From: a virus | Direction: 5' to 3' (one strand) | DNA: 64,000 nucleotides | IMG/VR virus record: IMGVR_UViG_3300002131_000090 | Span: 1 to 64,000 of that record | In this document: piece after piece, positions 59,307 through 64,000 of the stretch | Numbering within the stretch: position 1 is the first letter of the stretch | Layout of the letters: every line of letters starts with the position of its first letter | Made by a program: the position numbers and the translations under genes | Notes under the pieces: model-generated | Told to the model about the DNA's origin: nothing | The model's input: the letters and a program-made list of their open reading frames with translations, nothing else | Databases searched by the model: none

Positions 59307-60300
59307 ATTGATCTCCTACAATAACGTGTTTTGGAACTAGATATTGATAAATTTTATTTGCACCTTGATTAAATGTATTTCCGCTTGCACCTACTCCACT
59401 ATGAGGCATTTCGATCGGAGTAGTCATAGGCTTATTTACAAATATATTTCCCCAACGAGCGTGTTGTGATACAAATCTTTGTGTTTTTAACTCCGTTGTA
59501 TATAGGTGTAACCCTAATCTATTTGGAAGTTGATTTATTTGCTTTATTAACTCTTGTAGATTATCGTATTGACTCATAGTTGCTTCTGGTCTGAAGTGAT
59601 CAATGTTTGTGAGTTGTTGTTCTTTGACACAATTTAGATTTTCAATTAACTGCGCAAACAAATTACGTTTACAAAAAATGTGTTTAGGACTGGTACAATC
59701 GGCGCCGCCATTATATTTAATACTCCAATCTAGGCTGTTAGCAATAAAACTAATATTGCCGTCATTAACAATAGCAACACTTGCTCCACCTATATCAGCA
59801 ATTACATCATTATGATGTTGTTTAAAAAAATCTGCCGTTGTTTTACTACCAGTAATATCAATAAAGTCATATATGCTAAAGTCAACAGTGTCAACTACAT
59901 TAACTTGTACTTTATTTTTCCAATTAGAAAATATAAATGGTACACTTCCTTTGTTTTTAGGATTTAACTTTACATCAATAGTACAACCAGCAGCAATAGC
60001 CGGAGCAATCTTCCACATAGCAATAACTAATGGATAATTCCACGGTACAACTCCTAGACAATGACCTTTTGGCTCATAACGCATGCTACTAGTACAAGTG
60101 TTATAATACTCATCTTGCGGAGGTGCTGTTATTGTTCGGGAAACACCAGCATAAAAATTGCAGATATCAATTGCAGTATTTACATCAAAATCTGCGTTGT
60201 TTTTAAAGTCAGTTGTTTCGAGCTTAACTATTTTTTTAAAGTTATCTTGTATAAACTTAGATAAAGAGAAAAGAGTATTTTGACGATCTTGTGGTTTCAT
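59299..60300 (-). CDS. Shortened aldehyde dehydrogenase-like protein
   Basis: A 333-residue ALDH, about 150 shorter than usual. 'VVPWNYPLVIAMWKIAPAIA' is the cofactor-binding start, 'DITGSKTTADFF' matches FTGS, 'KYNGGADCTSPKHIFCKR' holds the nucleophilic Cys, and 'MPHSGVGASGNTF' is the C-terminal signature. The general-base Glu of 'ELGG' reads Asp ('DIGGAS'). It may oxidise an aldehyde or be an acyl-reducing variant. First gene of a six-gene overlapping operon and apparently leaderless. Confidence 0.82.
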   Translation of the reverse strand: MKPQDRQNTLFSLSKFIQDNFKKIVKLETTDFKNNADFDVNTAIDICNFYAGVSRTITAPPQDEYYNTCTSSMRYEPKGHCLGVVPWNYPLVIAMWKIAPAIAAGCTIDVKLNPKNKGSVPFIFSNWKNKVQVNVVDTVDFSIYDFIDITGSKTTADFFKQHHNDVIADIGGASVAIVNDGNISFIANSLDWSIKYNGGADCTSPKHIFCKRNLFAQLIENLNCVKEQQLTNIDHFRPEATMSQYDNLQELIKQINQLPNRLGLHLYTTELKTQRFVSQHARWGNIFVNKPMTTPIEMPHSGVGASGNTFNQGANKIYQYLVPKHVIVGDQYD

Positions 60301-60305
60301 AACTT

Positions 60306-60334
60306 ACTATACTATACATTTTTACAGTTGTCAA
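60306..60334 (-). promoter_or_regulatory. Sigma-70 promoter of the - strand operon, leaderless
   Basis: On the - strand TTGACA (60334-60329), 17-base spacer, TATAGT (60311-60306). The ATG of the ALDH gene (60300) is five bases further on, where transcription should start; no ribosome binding site is present. Confidence 0.72.
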
Positions 60335-60355
60335 GTTTTTAAATAATTATTTGTA

Positions 60356-60928
60356 TCAAAGGATTACTGCAACTAAATGAATTCTATCTTCTTTACTAGC
60401 ATTAAATGCAGTATGAAGTAATACTGTATTTGTCCAATACCAGTTATTTAATTCTAAATATTTTATTTCATTTTCAATAACCATAAAACACCCGTCTTGA
60501 GTCTTAACAGGGTAATGAATTCTGGTTGAATCATCTCTATGCCAGGACAAGCAAGTTTTTGATTTAGATTTCATCAAACGCACTCGACCTAATTTGTACT
60601 TATTACACAATTGCGTATATACATCTTCAAAAAGAGTATTTTTAAACTGAGAACACAATATTGAAAAGTCTTGTTCGGTATATTTTACTTTATATTCTGG
60701 TATTTCAAAAGACTCATTTCCGTATTCATCTGTTATTGTTTTTGAATTATTCCAATCTAACACTAAACTGCCGGTGCCTAGTAAATAGTTGTCAGGATTT
60801 TGTTCTGTAGTATTAATACAAATCTGATTTTCTTTAGTCCATTCTATTGTTTTATTTTCGATAAGTTTGTTGAGTTCGGAATATAAATCGTATATTGGTA
60901 AATTATCTAAATTTTTAAAATTGTTCAT
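60356..60928 (-). CDS. Aspartyl/asparaginyl hydroxylase-like oxygenase
   Basis: A 190-residue protein. 'TCLSWHRDDSTRIHYPV' (about 130-146) gives the His-x-x-Asp or nearby metal site with the R-x-H-x-P of the Asp/Asn beta-hydroxylase fold, and 'VLLHTAFNASKEDRIHLVAV' the distal His and 2-oxoglutarate Arg. Likely an Fe/2OG enzyme hydroxylating an amino-acid-type substrate. A GGAG ribosome binding site precedes the start. Confidence 0.72.
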   Translation of the reverse strand: MNNFKNLDNLPIYDLYSELNKLIENKTIEWTKENQICINTTEQNPDNYLLGTGSLVLDWNNSKTITDEYGNESFEIPEYKVKYTEQDFSILCSQFKNTLFEDVYTQLCNKYKLGRVRLMKSKSKTCLSWHRDDSTRIHYPVKTQDGCFMVIENEIKYLELNNWYWTNTVLLHTAFNASKEDRIHLVAVIL

Positions 60929-60993
60929 CTAACATGTTCTCCGTTAATTTTTTAAATTTTTATTTTTTTATTCTATATAGTTTAGCTATCAAA

Positions 60994-61767
60994 TTACTTT
61001 AAATAATGAGTAATGCAAAGTCTGTTTACATATCCTCGTTTAAATTTATTATACTTCTTGTTATGATCTAATCCAAAAATTACTGTATCACTAGGAATTA
61101 TGCCTAATTCATTGCATATTTCTATTTGCTTTTGTCTATATTTTTTAAATGTATCATCTGGACCTAATGTATTAATCAGATCATAGTGTATTTTAGCACT
61201 GGATAATAGTTGATAATCCCATTCTTTGTACACTGAAACAGGGTATGTGTCTACAGTATAAATTTTACCTACACGATAATATCCAGTACCAAATGTTTTA
61301 CTTAAACTAAATGCAACAGTATGAATATTTTTATAAAGAGTAAAATCAAAATTGACGTTGGAGCAAATACCAAAGAATGCACAATCAACAAATATAGGTT
61401 TATTAAATGTATCAGCATACGCTAATTTTTCGTGAGCACTCATTCCATCAGCACTAAACGGATGGCTTACTATAATACAATCTGCTGCTTTAAGATTTTT
61501 TGTTAGTCGTTTTTTAGGTAATACTACTTCGTGATACGGATATTCGCCTTCAAAAATGCCTATTTTATTATAGATTGCATAAGTTTGATTAAAAGCATCT
61601 GTTATTCCCGAAACTATGTAGCTATCTTTTGGAAGTCCTTGTACTTTAAAATTAGACTTAAATATCCAATTATCAAAGTCTTGAGAAAAATTATGAAAAG
61701 ATTCCATATCATCTTTAAATTTAGCAATAGGTAATGCAGCTTTTGTTATTAGATCTAAATTATACAT
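60994..61767 (-). CDS. Fold-type I PLP aminotransferase, small
   Basis: A 257-residue protein, shorter than class I/II aminotransferases (about 380). 'KPIFVDCAFFGICSN' has the Asp that pairs with the pyridine nitrogen, and 'VAFSLSKTFGTGYYRVGKIY' the PLP lysine. The N-terminal arm and part of the small domain seem reduced. Either a compact enzyme or one needing a partner. It overlaps the amidinotransferase gene by eight bases, suggesting linked steps. Confidence 0.78.
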   Translation of the reverse strand: MYNLDLITKAALPIAKFKDDMESFHNFSQDFDNWIFKSNFKVQGLPKDSYIVSGITDAFNQTYAIYNKIGIFEGEYPYHEVVLPKKRLTKNLKAADCIIVSHPFSADGMSAHEKLAYADTFNKPIFVDCAFFGICSNVNFDFTLYKNIHTVAFSLSKTFGTGYYRVGKIYTVDTYPVSVYKEWDYQLLSSAKIHYDLINTLGPDDTFKKYRQKQIEICNELGIIPSDTVIFGLDHNKKYNKFKRGYVNRLCITHYLK

Positions 61768-62785
61768 AGCTATCTGGGCCTCCCTTACGTTTTAAATCTA
61801 GTGTTACACAATGTAACCCGCTATCCCAAAAATATTTATGTCTAAAATTAAACGGAATTCCTTCAATGCCATTTGCTTTAAGCTGCGCATATACGTCTGC
61901 ATCATATCCATTGGTAATAACTGTGTGTTCATCAAGACTGATAACATTAATATCAAATACAGTTTCGTCTACGTAACCAATCCAATGCTGTAACCATTCT
62001 TGTACTGTACTTTTATAAAAATGTTGGCTTTTTATTTTGTGAAAATACTCAGGTAATTCTTTTGTTTTAGCTTGAATGACGGTCCACTTTTTCATTGCCT
62101 TAGGAATATGTTTTTTGTTATAGCACATGACTACACCAGGTTTAAGTAATGCTAGTTTACCATCAGCATGTCCTACTGCTGGAATTTCAACCCAATGAAC
62201 ATCTCTATCAATGTTACGTTTAACCCAATCTAATCCAGCCTTTGTTCCTTTGCCCCAAGTTGTATCATCGTTGTATGGTCTTGTATGTAATAAAGTATCG
62301 CCTGCTTTAAGAACACATGCAGCATGGAACATTATTTGACCTTCCATTTTTTTATATTTTCGATAGTAGGAGTTTAGCAAGGGCTTAGGCATATTGATAT
62401 AGTTTCTTCCCTCTGCATATTTTTTAAGCATAATATCTAAGAAGTAATCGTGTTCTGTATAACGATTACAGTCGCCGCCGGCAGTGCCTAATATAGTATT
62501 GCCATAAACAATGTGAAAGTCACGTGGGCAAATAGCAGGATAAGGATAAGCTGACTGCCAGGTTCTGTGCTGTTCTGCTATTAGAGGAAAATCTCGAGGC
62601 CTATGCACTTTAACATCTGCACTTTTAAACAAATTAGATAATTTTTGGAAATCTTCTTCTGTTTCTTCTAATATTTTACCTAATCCATCAACAAATTCTT
62701 GATCGTCAAATTGTTTTAAAACATCTATATTATATGCTTTACCTACAATAACTTCTTCTAGTTTATCCCATTCTGTATAAATCAT
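61760..62785 (-). CDS. Amidinotransferase-like pentein
   Basis: A 341-residue pentein-fold protein. 'EWDKLEEVIVGKAYN' at the start, 'CPRDFHIVYGNTILG', the catalytic 'GHADGKLALLKPG' (His-x-Asp) and 'DSGLHCVTLDLKRKGG' (nucleophilic Cys near the end) match glycine/inosamine amidinotransferases rather than arginine deiminases. It would move the amidino group of arginine to an amine, giving a guanidino compound. Homologues start guanidine toxin pathways such as SxtG and CyrA. Product not known here. Confidence 0.88.
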   Translation of the reverse strand: MIYTEWDKLEEVIVGKAYNIDVLKQFDDQEFVDGLGKILEETEEDFQKLSNLFKSADVKVHRPRDFPLIAEQHRTWQSAYPYPAICPRDFHIVYGNTILGTAGGDCNRYTEHDYFLDIMLKKYAEGRNYINMPKPLLNSYYRKYKKMEGQIMFHAACVLKAGDTLLHTRPYNDDTTWGKGTKAGLDWVKRNIDRDVHWVEIPAVGHADGKLALLKPGVVMCYNKKHIPKAMKKWTVIQAKTKELPEYFHKIKSQHFYKSTVQEWLQHWIGYVDETVFDINVISLDEHTVITNGYDADVYAQLKANGIEGIPFNFRHKYFWDSGLHCVTLDLKRKGGPDSYV

Positions 62786-62805
62786 TTATGTTCCTATAAT
62801 TAAAT

Positions 62806-62835
62806 TTATAATAATTGTTAGGCTAATTATTATAA
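62806..62835. repeat. AT-rich inverted repeat in a 151-base gap
   Basis: Perfect 11-base arms TTATAATAATT (62806-62816) and AATTATTATAA (62825-62835) with an eight-base loop, between the amidinotransferase start (62785) and the end of the next radical SAM gene (62937). No T-run follows on the - strand, so a terminator for that gene is doubtful; it may bind protein. Otherwise the gap is plain AT-rich DNA. Confidence 0.5.
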
Positions 62836-62936
62836 TAATTTGTATTTTTTTTAAATAAGTTTTATTGCAGGTTTACGTTTTGTTATTTTACTATCAAAAC
62901 TGCTTACACAACTTTTAGTAATATATAAAAATACCT

Positions 62937-64000
62937 TTATTCTAAATTTTTTGCTACATAGTTTTCTATAAACTGTTTTGTTTTATCTAACAATAATTCA
63001 TCCTTAAAATCTTTTTCGCGGAGTTCTAATAAATCTTTCATATTACAACGTAGTGTTGTACTAAATTCTCCCAGTTGAAATCCTGCAATTTTTCTATATT
63101 TGTAGGATCTATTATTATTATCTTTTGCTATCTTCATTAATTTAGTATGTACTAAGTCACCATTTGTCCAGTTAACAAAGTTATCATCAGTAAACTTGTA
63201 TCCGTATTTTTCATAGTTTTTTTCAAATTCACTTACCCATTGGTGTTTATTAATAACATTAATAGGATTTATATAAAGAGCCCAGTAATACCAACAACTC
63301 ATATCGTTGTCTATCATCCATTGTAAATCTATTTCTTCTTGTTCACCGGACCATCCCGGAAGTCCAACAATCATACCCATCCACCAGTTAGTTTTTCCTT
63401 TCCATCGGGTTTTTAACTCTAATAGAAATTCTTTAGCATACTGGCCGTTCCAACCTTTTCCTATTGCTTTTGAACCTTGTGCTTGAAAACTTTCAATACC
63501 AAAGAATGCGCTGCGTAAACCCGATTCGGGTAGTAAATCTATCATTTCTGGGTATGTTGCTAACAGATCAATTCTTATATAAGCAATGTACTCTAATTCA
63601 AAAGGTAACGATTTGCTAATACGATAAATCATTTGTACTTTATCCAAACTTTCATTAAGTGTATCATCACTAAAGTAATACTTTTTAATACCAAATCTTT
63701 CATAGTTTTGTATTAGTTCAGTTCTTATATCATTTTCACTTCGAATATTAGTTCCTTTTTTACGACCAGTTAACGGAAATTGACAAAACTTACATTTAAA
63801 AATACACCCTCTACTTATTTCAATACTTAGTGTTTCATAGGGTTGAATATAGTCGTCATTGCTATATACTTTTACAAAGTTTTGTATATCAAATTTTGGT
63901 CTTATTTCAATTTGCCTTGACAAACTATCAAGCATTGCTAATGTTTCGTCTTCGGCAAACTGATGTATACGTATCCAATCATTATCCATTATAGGAGACG
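62937..64000 (-). CDS. Radical SAM enzyme, paralogue 3 (cut by the window edge)
   Basis: At least 353 codons, open to the window edge; the Met at 63989 is internal or not the real start, since codons upstream are also open. 'IEISRGCIFKCKFCQFPLTG' holds the cluster cysteines, then 'SGLRSAFFGIESFQAQGSKA' and 'GMIVGLPGWSGEQEEIDLQW'. It parallels the two radical SAM genes at 55.6-58.9 kb, so an N-terminal B12-binding-type region of some 150 residues is probably outside. Substrate unknown. Confidence 0.85.
   Translation of the reverse strand, partial: SPIMDNDWIRIHQFAEDETLAMLDSLSRQIEIRPKFDIQNFVKVYSNDDYIQPYETLSIEISRGCIFKCKFCQFPLTGRKKGTNIRSENDIRTELIQNYERFGIKKYYFSDDTLNESLDKVQMIYRISKSLPFELEYIAYIRIDLLATYPEMIDLLPESGLRSAFFGIESFQAQGSKAIGKGWNGQYAKEFLLELKTRWKGKTNWWMGMIVGLPGWSGEQEEIDLQWMIDNDMSCWYYWALYINPINVINKHQWVSEFEKNYEKYGYKFTDDNFVNWTNGDLVHTKLMKIAKDNNNRSYKYRKIAGFQLGEFSTTLRCNMKDLLELREKDFKDELLLDKTKQFIENYVAKNLE

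Noticed and set aside
62806-62835. AT-rich inverted repeat as a rho-independent terminator of the radical SAM gene
   Set aside because: On the - strand the hairpin is not GC-rich and no U-run follows; the T-rich stretch lies on the wrong side.
1-64000. Cyanophage assignment because of PurS, PhoH, DsbA and T4-like genes
   Set aside because: No psbA, psbD, hli, talC or other photosynthesis-linked genes appear; the shared genes are widespread in marine myoviruses.
1-64000. tRNA genes, CRISPR arrays, integrase or insertion sequences
   Set aside because: I saw no cloverleaf with a T-arm GTTCGA-type core, no regularly spaced repeats, no transposase or integrase motifs. A tRNA scan could still find a divergent one.

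Overview
The window reads as part of the genome of a large T4-like myovirus infecting a marine Gram-negative bacterium. It is AT-rich and densely packed, with start/stop overlaps nearly everywhere and no gene-free stretch over about 150 bases. Hallmark genes are a T4-type family B DNA polymerase (gp43), sliding clamp (gp45), DsbA-like regulator, Rnh/5' exonuclease, PhoH, PurS, ThyA, dCMP deaminase, and a lysis cassette with Rz/Rz1-type spanins (outer-membrane logic, hence a Gram-negative host). No photosynthesis genes, tRNAs, integrase or CRISPR array were seen, so a cyanobacterial host is not indicated. Capsid, tail tube, terminase and replisome helicase genes must lie outside the window.

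Layout. 0-2.5 kb: nucleotide metabolism (purS, thyA, dCMP deaminase) facing phoH. 2.6-6.6 kb: two late genes of unknown role and the lysis cassette (GH19 endolysin, spanins, two small membrane proteins, one with an EF-hand). 6.6-11.5 kb: a proteostasis block (DnaJ, a radical SAM protein, peptide deformylase, ClpA-like AAA+). 12-19 kb: late, probably virion-associated small proteins; four share an N-terminus of the form M-[K/R]-x3-[L/I/V]-x-E with Glu at residue 8, resembling T4 capsid-targeting peptides, and one is a nucleotidyltransferase fused to a sigma region 4. 19.7-25.7 kb: dsbA, gene 43 with a hairpin operator, sugar-nucleotide genes and gene 45. 25.7-36 kb: a 7-deazaguanine DNA-modification set (DpdA-like, QueD-like, FolE, QueE-like with an unusual cysteine arrangement), glycan genes and SAM synthetase. 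36-40.5 kb: methyltransferase, a 12-14-helix sodium:solute symporter, P-loop sulfotransferase-like proteins and a 2OG oxygenase. 40.6-47.5 kb: Rnh, conserved unknowns and a MoxR/VWA pair. 47.5-52.5 kb: a tail-fibre-like protein and a 957-residue subtilase carrying a blue-copper domain.

The right-hand 11.5 kb (52.5-64 kb) is the most unusual part. It is an island, mostly on the opposite strand, that looks like a small-molecule or macromolecule-tailoring pathway. It holds three radical SAM enzymes (two with apparent cobalamin-binding-type N-terminal regions, one cut by the window edge), an amidinotransferase-like pentein, two PLP aminotransferases, a shortened aldehyde dehydrogenase, a GNAT acetyltransferase, two Fe/2OG- or cupin-type oxygenases, an asparagine-synthetase-like PP-loop enzyme and a SET methyltransferase. 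The phage SAM synthetase at 35 kb would help feed the many SAM-using enzymes here. I know of no phage pathway with this composition; its product cannot be read from the sequence.

Regulation. Nine promoter sites were found: seven close matches to TTGACA-16/17-TATAAT on the + strand, one with a TTGACT -35, and one on the - strand. T4-like late promoters (GATAAATA) precede the late genes. At two places a late promoter sits in the loop of an inverted repeat whose 3' arm covers a start codon or ribosome binding site, the arrangement T4 uses to silence read-through transcripts. Several genes appear to be transcribed from their own start codon (leaderless).
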